In this document: piece by piece, positions 16,602 to 24,841 of the stretch
Numbering within the stretch: the first letter of the stretch is position 1
How the letters are laid out: the number at the start of each line of letters is the position of its first letter
DNA from: Brachybacterium equifaecis
Lineage (GTDB): Bacteria; Actinomycetota; Actinomycetes; Actinomycetales; Dermabacteraceae
Assembly (NCBI RefSeq): GCF_023509525.1
Contig: NZ_JAKNCJ010000002.1
Location: forward strand, 682,001 to 746,000
Length of the DNA: 64,000 nt
Direction: 5' to 3'
Position numbers and translations under genes: made by a program
Notes under the pieces: generated by a model
Databases searched by the model: none
Told to the model about the DNA's origin: nothing
Seen by the model: the letters and a program-made list of their open reading frames with translations, nothing else

Positions 16602-17684
16602 TCAGCCGCGAATGCGCCGTCGCAGACCGCCGAGGGCTGACCGGACGGCGACACGGGCCCGTGGCAGCGCTCCGCGCACTTTGTAAGCGGAGAAGTGCCG
16701 GAGCTCCACAGACTCAGTGATCCGCGAAGGGGCACCATCGGCGAGCAGCTGGGTGAACACCCGGAGCGCTGCCGCATCGCGGCTGCCGCCGCAGAATTCC
16801 TCGCCGATGAACTGCCGTGCGTCCTCGCGCTTCGAGTCCCAGGCCCTCCGATCGTTCTCGAATGCCTCCATCTCCGCCAGGACCGCTCGCATCATCGCGA
16901 CGGCGTCGCCCTCGGGGATCACCGTCGCGCGTCCATCGGCCATGTACTCGGTGCCGCCGTGGCCGCTGAAGCCCACGACTGCCGCCCCTGCGGCGAGCGC
17001 CTCGGCCCCCGGCAGCCCGAATCCCTCGCGCTCGGCACCGGAGAGGAAGATCGCGCTGCGCCCCAGCGCCTCAGCCACCTGCTCGCGCGTCATCCCGTCG
17101 ATGGGCAGGAGATCCCAGCCCTGCATCTCCTCTCGACGGGAAAGAAGATTCAGAACGGGAACCATCTCCTCCATCCGCCGGCGCGGCATGTAGGCGATCA
17201 GCTGGTCCTTCTCAGCGGGCGCGAACAGATCGGTGTCGACCACGACGGGGATCCGGAACAGCGGGAGGCGCCCCGCGAGAGTCTCCTCCATCAATGTCTC
17301 GAGGGTGCGCGAGGCAGCGATCACGGCCGTCGCATTCGGCCATCCGGGATACGGCGCTCGGGCCGCAGTGCTTCCCGGCTCGATCCCGGCGAAGACGAAA
17401 TCGGGGCCCTGCACGTGGAGCACCACAGGAACCTGGGAGAATTCGGGCGCCCAGGCCAGCGCGTTGATCTCGGTCATCACGAGGATGTCGCCGGGGACGA
17501 ATGCCAGAGAATCCGCACACACCACCGGAGCGGGTGCGAGATCTCCCGTCGGCACTCGGTACCGATCCCCGTGCCACACCTTCGCGGGAACGCCCTGGCG
17601 ATCGAGCGACGCCGCCAGCGCGTGGATCACCCGCAGACCGCCGCTGGGATGGGGCAGATCCGGTGCGATGAACGTGACGGTCAT
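16602..17684 (-). CDS. Glycosyltransferase family 4 (WsbE/RgpF-like layout)
   Basis: 360 aa, ATG at 17684 whose first base is the last base of the upstream stop (TGATG). FIAPDLPHPSGGLRVIHALAASL is the N-terminal GT-B loop. The second half has IAYMPRRR, then LPIDGMTREQVAEALGRSAIFLSGAEREGFGLPGAEALAAGAAVVGFSGHGGTEYM, a clear EGFGLPxxEAxAxG nucleotide-sugar motif of GT4. It ends with a basic tail (VRSALGGLRRRIRG). It is the last gene of a four-gene minus-strand operon starting at 20618. Confidence 0.85.
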   Translation of the reverse strand: MTVTFIAPDLPHPSGGLRVIHALAASLDRQGVPAKVWHGDRYRVPTGDLAPAPVVCADSLAFVPGDILVMTEINALAWAPEFSQVPVVLHVQGPDFVFAGIEPGSTAARAPYPGWPNATAVIAASRTLETLMEETLAGRLPLFRIPVVVDTDLFAPAEKDQLIAYMPRRRMEEMVPVLNLLSRREEMQGWDLLPIDGMTREQVAEALGRSAIFLSGAEREGFGLPGAEALAAGAAVVGFSGHGGTEYMADGRATVIPEGDAVAMMRAVLAEMEAFENDRRAWDSKREDARQFIGEEFCGGSRDAAALRVFTQLLADGAPSRITESVELRHFSAYKVRGALPRARVAVRSALGGLRRRIRG

Positions 17685-18589
17685 CAGAGGGCCTTCCAGT
17701 AGCGGCGAGAAGCGAGACGGCGGCGCACATCGGAGATCGTCGCGCGCACCATCCCGCGATAGATCAGCCCGCGCGTGCGCAAGCCGATGAACGACTTGAT
17801 GGACTGCAAGAAATCCTCTTCGTCGCCCGGTGCACGACCAGGGGGGCCGGTGAGCACAGGGGTGTGCCGGTCATCCGTCACCCCGATCTCAGAGGGCCCT
17901 CGGCACGAGACCAGGTTCGGCTTCAGCACCCGCACGTCGATCCCCGCAGGAAGGGCCCACCTGCGGTAGTCATCGGCAGCCCACTGGATCCGGCCCTGCT
18001 GGGCGACGAAGGCGCAGTACAGAGCGGCAGCGCGCCGACTGACTGCATAGAGCATGGCCCCGGCGGGCTCCCCTTCGTAATGACCGAAGAGGAAGTGTGC
18101 GGGATGGCGTCCGCCCACAGGGCGGGCCAGCAGAGAGAGCTGCACGTCGCGCTCGGAGCGCTTGCGCCGATCACGAACGTCCATCTCGCCGTAGGGATCT
18201 GCGAGGAGGGCGAGGTCGCCCGCGCGCATAAGGGATGCCACTTTATGCAGCACGGGTTCGAGATGCGTGGAGAAGACCACGTCGTCTTCTGCCACGAGCA
18301 TGAGGTCATCCGCCGCGCCCGAGCCTTCGGCGAACTCCCTCATCACGAGGTAATGGCTGATCGCGCAGCCGATTTCGCCTCCGAGCGGCGCTCGCCCCTC
18401 CTCCCGGGCATAAGCCTCCACGTCGAAGAGCTGTTCCCCTCCGCCCCGGCGCGCGTCGAAAGCATCGAAGAACGTGAAAGTGGATGCTGCGCCGTTGCCC
18501 TCGAACGCATTCCTCCGGGGCGAATCCGGTACGGAGATGACGCGGCGAGCCACGATCCGTGCCGCCCCTGGCCCCCCGTTCCCGCTCAT
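17684..18589 (-). CDS. Glycosyltransferase family 25
   Basis: 301 aa, ATG at 18589 overlapping the upstream stop (ATGA). RRVISVPDSPRRNAFEGNG is the N-terminal strand with the conserved R-R contact. APLGGEIGCAISHYLVMREF is the diagnostic GExGCxxSH motif of GT25, and DDLMLVAEDDVVF supplies the acidic EDD metal-binding motif. RWALPAGIDVRVLKPNLVS near residue 215 is the acceptor-side segment. GT25 members add galactose or similar to lipooligosaccharide; here the acceptor is probably the capsule or a glycoprotein. It stands between the GT-D gene and a GT4 gene. Confidence 0.85.
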   Translation of the reverse strand: MSGNGGPGAARIVARRVISVPDSPRRNAFEGNGAASTFTFFDAFDARRGGGEQLFDVEAYAREEGRAPLGGEIGCAISHYLVMREFAEGSGAADDLMLVAEDDVVFSTHLEPVLHKVASLMRAGDLALLADPYGEMDVRDRRKRSERDVQLSLLARPVGGRHPAHFLFGHYEGEPAGAMLYAVSRRAAALYCAFVAQQGRIQWAADDYRRWALPAGIDVRVLKPNLVSCRGPSEIGVTDDRHTPVLTGPPGRAPGDEEDFLQSIKSFIGLRTRGLIYRGMVRATISDVRRRLASRRYWKAL

Positions 18590-19533
18590 GCGCCGATCCT
18601 TCCTGCCACCTGCGAGGCATGCAGCTCAGCCTGCTCCGGTGCAAGGTCGAGCGGAGCCTGCTGAGCGATCTCGTTGACGAGGCGACCGGGGAGCGGAACA
18701 CGCCCGCGACCGATCCGCGCCCACATGTACTCCATGTCGAGATGGCCGATGTCCACGCAGCGAATCCCCGCCGCAGAGACATCGTGAGCGAGCACCGTCG
18801 CCGTCGGCCCGAGCGAGGTGAGCACCAGGCGGTCCCGACCCAGCTCCTCGGTCGCAGCCGCGATCTCCTCGAGGTGGTCGAAGGCGTCCGACGGGGGGCC
18901 GATGAGCCGGGTGATCGAGGCAGCATCATCGAACAGGTCGTTCCCGATCCCAGACCGCGAGTACACCCCCTCGACGAAGAGCACGTCGCGACCAGCCCAG
19001 AGCTGCCGCAGGCGTCCGAACCGCTCCATCGCCTGATCGACGTCGTCATGCGGGATGTACGGCCGCGTGAGCATGGTGTCGAGGAAGGTGCGGCGGGAGG
19101 GGATCTCGCGGGCCAGCTGCCGGCCATGCCTGCGCACGAAGTCGCCCCACCACAGGCGCTCGTGCTCGGTGACACCGGCGGTCTCGACCAGGCAGTGGGT
19201 AAGGCCCAGCATGAGGTCGCTCCGAGAGCTGTTCAGCACCTCGCGCAGGCGCTCGGCGAGGCCGCTGGAGCCCCTCTGGAAGCGGGGGCCTCCGACCCCC
19301 ATGATGAGCTCCAGCTCCCCGTCGCCGAAGCGCGCGAGGGACTTGTCGGAATCCACGAGGAGATCGATCGACTCGTCCGGGCCGAGGATCGAGACCCCGG
19401 CCCGCACCAGCGGATTCGCCCGGGAGCGCATCAGAGCAGGCGCGTAGAGAGCGCTCTTCGCGAGCTTCCAGCGGTCCCCCACCGCTCTCCGGGCCAGGGC
19501 CCGCGCTCTCTGCTGGAAGGAGTTCGCGCTCAT
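18586..19533 (-). CDS. GT-D fold glycosyltransferase (DUF1792), copy 1
   Basis: 315 aa, ATG at 19533 overlapping the upstream stop (ATGA); a longer open frame is not supported. SLARFGDGELELIMG near residue 67 carries the D-G-E metal/nucleotide-binding motif of GT-D glycosyltransferases. LTSLGPTATVLAHDVSAAG and CVDIGHLDMEYMW near 255-285 match the conserved C-terminal core (GPTAxxLAxDL, DxGHxDxEYxW). Founding members glucosylate streptococcal serine-rich adhesins. A second copy at 23533-24471 is clearly homologous across its length. It sits next to GT25 and GT4 genes. Confidence 0.85.
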   Translation of the reverse strand: MSANSFQQRARALARRAVGDRWKLAKSALYAPALMRSRANPLVRAGVSILGPDESIDLLVDSDKSLARFGDGELELIMGVGGPRFQRGSSGLAERLREVLNSSRSDLMLGLTHCLVETAGVTEHERLWWGDFVRRHGRQLAREIPSRRTFLDTMLTRPYIPHDDVDQAMERFGRLRQLWAGRDVLFVEGVYSRSGIGNDLFDDAASITRLIGPPSDAFDHLEEIAAATEELGRDRLVLTSLGPTATVLAHDVSAAGIRCVDIGHLDMEYMWARIGRGRVPLPGRLVNEIAQQAPLDLAPEQAELHASQVAGRIGA

Positions 19534-20618
19534 GCAGCTCCCTCGAGTGCGGAGGGCGCGGTCAGCCCCACGGCACGGAGGTGACGATCGAAGGCGGCCC
19601 AGGAGCTCTCCGTGTCGAAGCGCTCGACGGCCCTGCACTGCCCCCCGCCGGCAAGGCGAATGCGATCGGCATCCGAGGCGAGCAGATCCTGCAGGGCATC
19701 GCGCCAGCCCGCAGCGTCGCCCGGATCGACCAGTCGGGCGACGGACTCGTCGAAGTACTCCCGCATCGGTCGCGTGCCCGTGACGGCCACCGCCGCACCC
19801 GCAGATGCCGCCTCCATCGCCACGGACTGGCCGGTCGGATACTGGAACTCGTGCGTGGGAACTGCTACCACCCGAGCAGAGCGCAGCAGCTCGCGGTACC
19901 GCGCGTGGGGGACCGTCCCGTGCACGCGCACGTTCTCCGGCACGTCGAGGCCCCGCAGGTTCTCCGGACGGCACACCAGATCGAGGGTGAGATCGCTAGC
20001 GCGGACAGCATCGAAGAGCGTGGAGTAGTCGCGACCGGAGTCCTGCCCTACGGCGAGGACATCGATGCTGCGAGGGGCGTCCGCCTCGCCGCGATAGAAG
20101 GCAGTGTCCACCCCGAAGGGGATGGCTCCCAGGCTCTCGCGCACGAATCCCGCCTCCTCCAGCGTCTCGATCTGATTCCGGCTCCAGACGACGATCTGAT
20201 CGATTCCTCGGTAGCGATCGATCAGTCTGGAGCGTTCCGAAGGGCCGGCGGTCGTGATCCATTGCGCGAGCCAGCAAGACAGCATGATGAGCGGGCGCCG
20301 ACCGAGCGGACCGACCCGCTTGCGGCGCACCGCGGCTGCGGTGATGGTGCGCTGCTCGAGCAGGCCGATCACTGCGTCGGCACCGACAGCGAGCCGCTGG
20401 GCACGCAACGGACGCTCGACATCCCCGCCGATGCGATGCTCGATCTTCGCCCACGCACGGCGCAGGCGTGGGGAGGGGCTCTGTTTCGCGAATGCGATCT
20501 GATGGCCCTTCGTTTCGAGAGCATCGATGCCATAGGGAAGCGCGCTGGACCGTTCGCCGCGCGCATGTGCAGCCCGCCAGCTCGCGGCATCGTGCTCGCT
20601 CAGTACTGCGAAACGCAT
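19530..20618 (-). CDS. Glycosyltransferase family 4
   Basis: 362 aa from the ATG at 20618, preceded by a strong GGAGAGGGGG site; a longer frame upstream crosses the promoter region and is rejected. RFAVLSEHDAASWRAAHARGE opens the protein. IDQIVVWSRNQIETLEEAGF, AIPFGVDTAFYRG, IDVLAVGQDSGRDYSTLFDAV and PTHEFQYPTGQSVAMEAASAGAAVAVTGT follow the GT4 order of hinge (PFGVD) and donor-binding helix (YPTGQSVAMEA in place of EGxPxxxxEA). First gene of the operon running down to 16602. Confidence 0.83.
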   Translation of the reverse strand: MRFAVLSEHDAASWRAAHARGERSSALPYGIDALETKGHQIAFAKQSPSPRLRRAWAKIEHRIGGDVERPLRAQRLAVGADAVIGLLEQRTITAAAVRRKRVGPLGRRPLIMLSCWLAQWITTAGPSERSRLIDRYRGIDQIVVWSRNQIETLEEAGFVRESLGAIPFGVDTAFYRGEADAPRSIDVLAVGQDSGRDYSTLFDAVRASDLTLDLVCRPENLRGLDVPENVRVHGTVPHARYRELLRSARVVAVPTHEFQYPTGQSVAMEAASAGAAVAVTGTRPMREYFDESVARLVDPGDAAGWRDALQDLLASDADRIRLAGGGQCRAVERFDTESSWAAFDRHLRAVGLTAPSALEGAA

Positions 20619-20651
20619 TTGCACCCCCTCTCCTCCACCTGTGAAGACCAT

Positions 20652-20657
20652 CAGAAT
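20652..20657 (-). promoter_or_regulatory. Candidate -10 for the 20618-16602 operon
   Basis: TATTCT read on the minus strand within the 122-bp gap upstream of the glycosyltransferase starting at 20618. A start point near 20645 gives a leader of about 27 nucleotides that contains the strong ribosome site. No matching -35 hexamer is evident. Confidence 0.4.
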
Positions 20658-20740
20658 ATGCGGCGGCGCTGTCGCCGCAGGGCGATCCGCGGGAATCGTG
20701 GGTAGCGTCTCGCGAAGAGCTGACGTCTGGCGTTCTCTCC

Positions 20741-21751
20741 TCACTCCGATCTGGGTGCTCGTCGCACCAGCGCCTCGATCTGCGGCCACGTGCTCGGGAC
20801 CTCACGGGTGAATGACCGCACCTCGCCCTGCGGGTACCAGCCCAGCTCGGGCTGGGGCCGCCCCTCCAGCAGCCCTTCCCACTGGGCACGCAGCCCAGCC
20901 TCCTCCAGCGAGCCGAGATGGCGCCAGTGAGCGCCCTCGGACGCTCTCACCCCCGGCTGCGACAGGCTCTGAGCACCCTGGGCGACCTTCTTCCGCATCT
21001 GGTCATACGAGCGCCAGGGAAGATGGAGGATACCCAGGCCGCCCAGTCGCAGGCCGCGCCGCAAGGCATCGTGATTGCCCGCCTCGGGAACAGCAGTCGT
21101 CGAGGTGCGGAACGCGACTTTCCCCATGGGGTGCTGATGGGGATCGATCACCCAGTCCTCGCCACCCTTTCCATACGGGAAGGCGTTGAGCATCCGCGAG
21201 CGCATCACTCGAGCTGGTGAACTCCGGAAAGTCTCCGCCAGGGTCCCCTCGACGCCGAACCAGAACTCATCCGCATCGAACGGCACCACCCAGCGCGCCC
21301 CATGCGCTGTGACATGGTCGGAGAGGATCATCATCTTGATGGCCTGAAGGTGTGCCGAGCAGCGATCCTGTCCGACGAAGACCGGAAGCGTCCCGGAGAG
21401 CGTCCTGAGCACCTCCGCCGTGGAATCGACCGATCCGTTGTCCATCACGATCACGCCATCCACGCCCTGCGAGCAGAGGTGGCGCACGGTCTCGCCGATG
21501 ATGTCGGCTTCATTCCGGGCCAACCCCACTGCCCAGATACTTCCGGGACGAGCAGGGATCGCCGGCAGATCCATCTTCGCGCGGACCGCGGCGATCAGAT
21601 CCGCGTTCTCGGAGCGGAAGGACCCGGCGAGATCGTCGTAGCCGTATCCGAAGCGGCGCACTGCGCGCAGCCACGCCCCCCCGAAGATCCGTCGCGCCCT
21701 GCCCGCCGCACGCACGTGCAAGGGCTCAGCGGGGCGCCATCGGTGTTCCAT
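20741..21751 (-). CDS. Glycosyltransferase family 2 (Glyco_tranf_2_4-like)
   Basis: 336 aa, ATG at 21751. WAVGLARNEADIIGETVRHLCSQGVDGVIVMDNGSVDSTAEVL is the first half of a GT-A domain of the DUF23/GT92-like branch (xRNExxxxxEWxxxHxxxGv, D-N-x-S-x-D). WVVPFDADEFWF is the D-x-D-E-F motif. KVAQGAQSLSQ and a C-terminal W-rich tail follow. This branch is common in polysaccharide loci. It has its own transcription start facing away from the next + gene; the downstream gap of 122 bases contains the promoter of the following operon. Confidence 0.82.
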   Translation of the reverse strand: MEHRWRPAEPLHVRAAGRARRIFGGAWLRAVRRFGYGYDDLAGSFRSENADLIAAVRAKMDLPAIPARPGSIWAVGLARNEADIIGETVRHLCSQGVDGVIVMDNGSVDSTAEVLRTLSGTLPVFVGQDRCSAHLQAIKMMILSDHVTAHGARWVVPFDADEFWFGVEGTLAETFRSSPARVMRSRMLNAFPYGKGGEDWVIDPHQHPMGKVAFRTSTTAVPEAGNHDALRRGLRLGGLGILHLPWRSYDQMRKKVAQGAQSLSQPGVRASEGAHWRHLGSLEEAGLRAQWEGLLEGRPQPELGWYPQGEVRSFTREVPSTWPQIEALVRRAPRSE

Positions 21752-21795
21752 GCCCTCATTCTGGCAGAGCCGGCCCCGCCGGGAGAGGGGCGCAG

Positions 21796-21824
21796 TCGGA
21801 CAGAGCGTCCGCCTCGGCTAGTGT
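21796..21824 (+). promoter_or_regulatory. Promoter upstream of the GT2 gene at 21875
   Basis: TCGGAC at 21796-21801 and TAGTGT at 21819-21824 are separated by 17 bases, an acceptable actinobacterial -35/-10 pair. The start point would be near 21831 and the leader about 45 nucleotides. Confidence 0.5.
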
Positions 21825-21874
21825 CAGTCAGGTCCGCTCGCGCAGCGCGCTGTGCCCTCCTGCTGAGGAATCCC

Positions 21875-22615
21875 ATGTCCACCGAGAACTTCACTGTCAT
21901 CATCCCGACCCTGCAGCGATCGTCAGATCTGAGGGCGATCGTCGAGCAGTGCGCAGCGCATCCGGATGTGGACGAGGTCACCGTGGTCAACAACGCCGAG
22001 GAGCCGCTCGAGTTCGACCATCGTGCCGTGCGAGTGCTCCAGCCGGGCAGGAACATCTTCGTCAACCCCGCCTGGAACCTGGGGGTGCGGGAGTCGCGCG
22101 GAGCCCTGCTCGCGATCATCAACGATGACGTGCGCTTCCGCGACGAAGCGCTGTCGCATGCCGCCGCGCTCCTCCGCCGGAAGCGGTACGGGATCATCGG
22201 CCCCGACCGCACCTGCTTCTCGATCGATGACCAGGCCCGGGGAATCGGGTCCCGCATCTATTCCGATCCGTATGTCGTCACCTACGGAACATTCATGTGC
22301 CTGCGCCGAGAGAACTATGTCCCGATCCCCGAGGAGCTGACGATCTGGGGCGGCGACAACTGGCTCCTCACTCACCAGCGAAAGGCGAACGGCGTTCTCA
22401 TCAGGACCCCGTTCCGCACGGATATGGGCACGACGAGCTCGTCGCCTGAATTCTCGAAGAAGACCGGTCACGAGACTGACGTGGCTGAGCGTCTCCTCAT
22501 CGGCATCCGTCCACCCGCGCATGTCCGACTCCTCGTGGGGGCGCTAGAGAAGATCCGTCGCAGCCGCCACAGCCTGAAGAGCGCGATAGACGCGTCGCGC
22601 AGAAGAAGCCGCTGA
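21875..22615 (+). CDS. Glycosyltransferase family 2
   Basis: 246 aa from the ATG at 21875 with GAGGAA upstream; the frame is open far upstream but lies antisense to the neighbour. FTVIIPTLQRSSDLRAIVEQ and VTVVNNAEEP start a GT-A domain. LLAIINDDVRFRDEAL is the N-D-D metal-binding motif, and the C-terminal part has TIWGGDNWLLTHQRK in place of the GGEDxEx motif. A basic tail ends the protein. Monocistronic and convergent with the capsule gene ending at 22631, 15 bases away. Confidence 0.82.
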   Translation: MSTENFTVIIPTLQRSSDLRAIVEQCAAHPDVDEVTVVNNAEEPLEFDHRAVRVLQPGRNIFVNPAWNLGVRESRGALLAIINDDVRFRDEALSHAAALLRRKRYGIIGPDRTCFSIDDQARGIGSRIYSDPYVVTYGTFMCLRRENYVPIPEELTIWGGDNWLLTHQRKANGVLIRTPFRTDMGTTSSSPEFSKKTGHETDVAERLLIGIRPPAHVRLLVGALEKIRRSRHSLKSAIDASRRRSR

Positions 22616-22630
22616 CGAGGCGCGCCGCAC

Positions 22631-23536
22631 TCAGCGATACGCGCTGATATCGAATCGGAGGTCCGGATCCGCGATCACGTGCGGCCGGTACTTCAGCAGC
22701 AGCGGCGAGAGCACGTGCCCATGGAGGTCCGCCCAGGGCACGGGATAGTCCGCAGACGAGTCATGGGGCGAGGCCGCAGGGTGGCGCTCCAGGAGATCTT
22801 CGAAATAGCGCATCCTGCGCTGGACCTCGTCGAACCACTCCTGGGCCAGCGGAGAGCCCGGCTTGAACGCGAAGCCCATCTGGCTGGGAATCTCGAAGTA
22901 GCGACGGCGCTGGTCGTCCCCGAGCGGCCCGGTCACGGGCGAGGCGTGCTCGGCCGTGATCTCCTCGGGACCGGCGGCCCACAGCTCGGGATCGGCGTTG
23001 AGCCTCTCGACCGTGGGACCCCAGGGCGCCGTCATCGCCTTCACGTCGCAGTAGATCCCTCCGTGGAACAGCATCGTGTACGAGCGCAGGTAGTCCGATC
23101 GATGCATCTCGCTCAGACCGGCGTATCCCGGCGGAAGAGGGTGATCGGGGACAAGGATCCGGTCCAGGTTCTCAGGGGTGATCACCACCAGCTCCGCCTC
23201 GGGGTTCATCGCCTGCAGCGCATCGAGATTGCGCCGACGGGTCGGGCTCATCGGCGTGAAGCCCGTCCAGAACGTATGGATCACATGGGGCGCAGGGGCC
23301 AGCGGAGCAGCCGCCTCGACGACCGGACCATGGTCCAGGTGGTTGACCGAGAACGTACTCGAGGAGGGCGTGCGCACCTCCATGTAGTGATGCACATAGC
23401 GCTCGCGGTCATAGACATAGGGCTCGCGCGCGGCGGCGGCGCGCAACGCCCGGTCCGCCGCGCTCCCGCGCTGCCGCGCGAGGCGCCTCTGGAATCCCCG
23501 AGCCTTTCCGGCAATGGCATCGAAGAGTCTGCTCAT
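22631..23536 (-). CDS. Capsular polysaccharide synthesis / GT32-like glycosyltransferase, second copy
   Basis: 301 aa, ATG at 23536 overlapping the GT-D stop (ATGA). HVIHTFWTGFTPMSPTRRRNLDAL and SEMHRSDYLRSYTMLFHGGIYCDVKA repeat the architecture of the protein at 14756-15643, including the D-V-K variant of the D-x-D motif. YPVPWADLHGHVLSPLLLKY near the end is also shared (YPVPWSSLLGQVFHPL in the other copy). Overall similarity is evident but moderate, so the duplication is old. Product sugar is unknown. Confidence 0.8.
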   Translation of the reverse strand: MSRLFDAIAGKARGFQRRLARQRGSAADRALRAAAAREPYVYDRERYVHHYMEVRTPSSSTFSVNHLDHGPVVEAAAPLAPAPHVIHTFWTGFTPMSPTRRRNLDALQAMNPEAELVVITPENLDRILVPDHPLPPGYAGLSEMHRSDYLRSYTMLFHGGIYCDVKAMTAPWGPTVERLNADPELWAAGPEEITAEHASPVTGPLGDDQRRRYFEIPSQMGFAFKPGSPLAQEWFDEVQRRMRYFEDLLERHPAASPHDSSADYPVPWADLHGHVLSPLLLKYRPHVIADPDLRFDISAYR

Positions 23537-24471
23537 GCCTGTGCCACCCCGATCCGAGCGATGATCTGCGAATCGTAGAGAGCGGCCTCCTCCGGGAGCA
23601 GTCCGGAATCAGCCTGGTCCAGGATCTCGTTGACGTAGCGCCCGCGCAGGGGCACCCGGGGCGTCCCGGCGAGCGCCCACATGTACTCGAGGTCCAGGTG
23701 CCCGAGATCCAGGCATCGCACCCCCCGGGCGCTCGCATCGTGGGCGACGACGGTGGCCGTCGGGCCGAGGGAGCACAGCACCAGCCTTCCCTGTCCGTGC
23801 TCCACAGTCGCCCCGACGATCTCCTCGAGGTGCGCATACGCATCGGTCGCGGGGCAGATGATCCGCCGCACACTGCGGGCGCCGTCGAAGAGATCGTTGC
23901 CGATCCCGGCCCTCGTCATCTCCCCCTCGACCATGAGGATGTCGCGGTCCTTCCAGATCACCTGGAGGCGCGCGAACCGGCGAAGTGCCAGATCGCGATC
24001 GCCGTATGGCACGAACGGCCGGGTGAGCTGCGCGTCCGCGTACGTGCGGTGGTGGGGCACCACGGATAGCAGACGCCGGCCGTTGCGCCGCAGGTAGTCG
24101 CCCCAGAAGACGCGCTCCGCGGGCAGCGCTTCATGCGTGTCCTGGAGGCAGATCGGAAGCCCTATGAGGAGATCCTCCCGGTCCGAGGCCAGGACTTCGG
24201 CGAGCCGTGCCGCGAGATCGGCGCTGCTGTCCTGGAACCGGGTCGCACCGAGCCCCATCAGTACCGTGAACTCGCCGTCGCCGAATCGAGCCAGACTCCT
24301 CTCGCTGTCGATCAGCAACTCCGCCGACTCATCCGGCCCAGCGATCCGGATGCCGGCCCGCACGAGAGGATTCAACGGGCTGCGGATGAGGACCGGGTGG
24401 TAGGCGGCGCGCTTGATCAGCGCAGCGCTCCGCCGGCTCGCGCGGCGCGCCAGTCGCTTCAGGGATGGCAT
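23533..24471 (-). CDS. GT-D fold glycosyltransferase (DUF1792), copy 2
   Basis: 312 aa, ATG at 24471 with GAGGT upstream. SLARFGDGEFTVLMGLG carries the D-G-E motif. CSLGPTATVVAHDASARG and CLDLGHLDLEYMWAL repeat the conserved core seen in the copy at 18586-19533, and the N-terminal segment NPLVRAGIRIAGPDES is nearly the same in both. It is translationally coupled to the second GT32-like gene, so the two paralogous pairs were recruited by the same locus. It begins the rightmost minus-strand transcript of the polysaccharide region. Confidence 0.85.
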   Translation of the reverse strand: MPSLKRLARRASRRSAALIKRAAYHPVLIRSPLNPLVRAGIRIAGPDESAELLIDSERSLARFGDGEFTVLMGLGATRFQDSSADLAARLAEVLASDREDLLIGLPICLQDTHEALPAERVFWGDYLRRNGRRLLSVVPHHRTYADAQLTRPFVPYGDRDLALRRFARLQVIWKDRDILMVEGEMTRAGIGNDLFDGARSVRRIICPATDAYAHLEEIVGATVEHGQGRLVLCSLGPTATVVAHDASARGVRCLDLGHLDLEYMWALAGTPRVPLRGRYVNEILDQADSGLLPEEAALYDSQIIARIGVAQA

Positions 24472-24670
24472 CGCTGACCTCGATCATTCCTCGGAGCGCC
24501 ACGATGAGACGGGGCGCAGTCGGCTGCGGCGCCTGTCATCCTGGCACAGGTCGTGAGGCCTAAGGCGATGCGGACCGGGGGGCATTGCAGCCGAGAGCGC
24601 TGAGCCCGCTCCGGGACATCTCCGGGTACCAATCATCCCCAAACCGGATCCGCGCGCCGACCAGCGCCTC

Positions 24671-24676
24671 TAGGAT
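24671..24676 (+). promoter_or_regulatory. -10 element followed by a possible leaderless upstream ORF
   Basis: TAGGAT lies six bases before an ATG at 24683, the same TANNNT-N6-ATG layout as the leaderless genes at 51878, 57512 and 60131. It is the best promoter in the 312-bp gap 24472-24783 and would serve the efflux operon starting at 24784. The rest of that gap shows no gene or clear signal. Confidence 0.5.
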
Positions 24677-24682
24677 CCTGCT

Positions 24683-24841
24683 ATGCCCCAGGTCACAGCC
24701 GGTGACGGCGCCTGGAGCCCATCACCTGGCGGACCCCCATCCGGCCCGGCGCTCTTCCCTTCCCCGCGCTCCGAGAGGTCCTCATGGAAACGGCCCGCCG
24801 CTACGTCTTCCCCATCATCTGGATGGTGCTCTTCGCCCTGA
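24683..24841 (+). CDS. Possible leaderless upstream ORF (52 aa), overlaps the adaptor gene start
   Basis: Reading frame of 52 codons starting exactly six bases after TAGGAT and ending in TGA at 24839-24841, 58 bases inside the membrane-fusion gene in another frame. The peptide starts MPQVTAGDG and is rich in Pro, Ser and Gly (PSPGGPPSGP). No homology is recognised. It may be a regulatory peptide controlling translation of the adaptor, or simply the first ATG of a normal leader. Confidence 0.25.
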   Translation: MPQVTAGDGAWSPSPGGPPSGPALFPSPRSERSSWKRPAATSSPSSGWCSSP

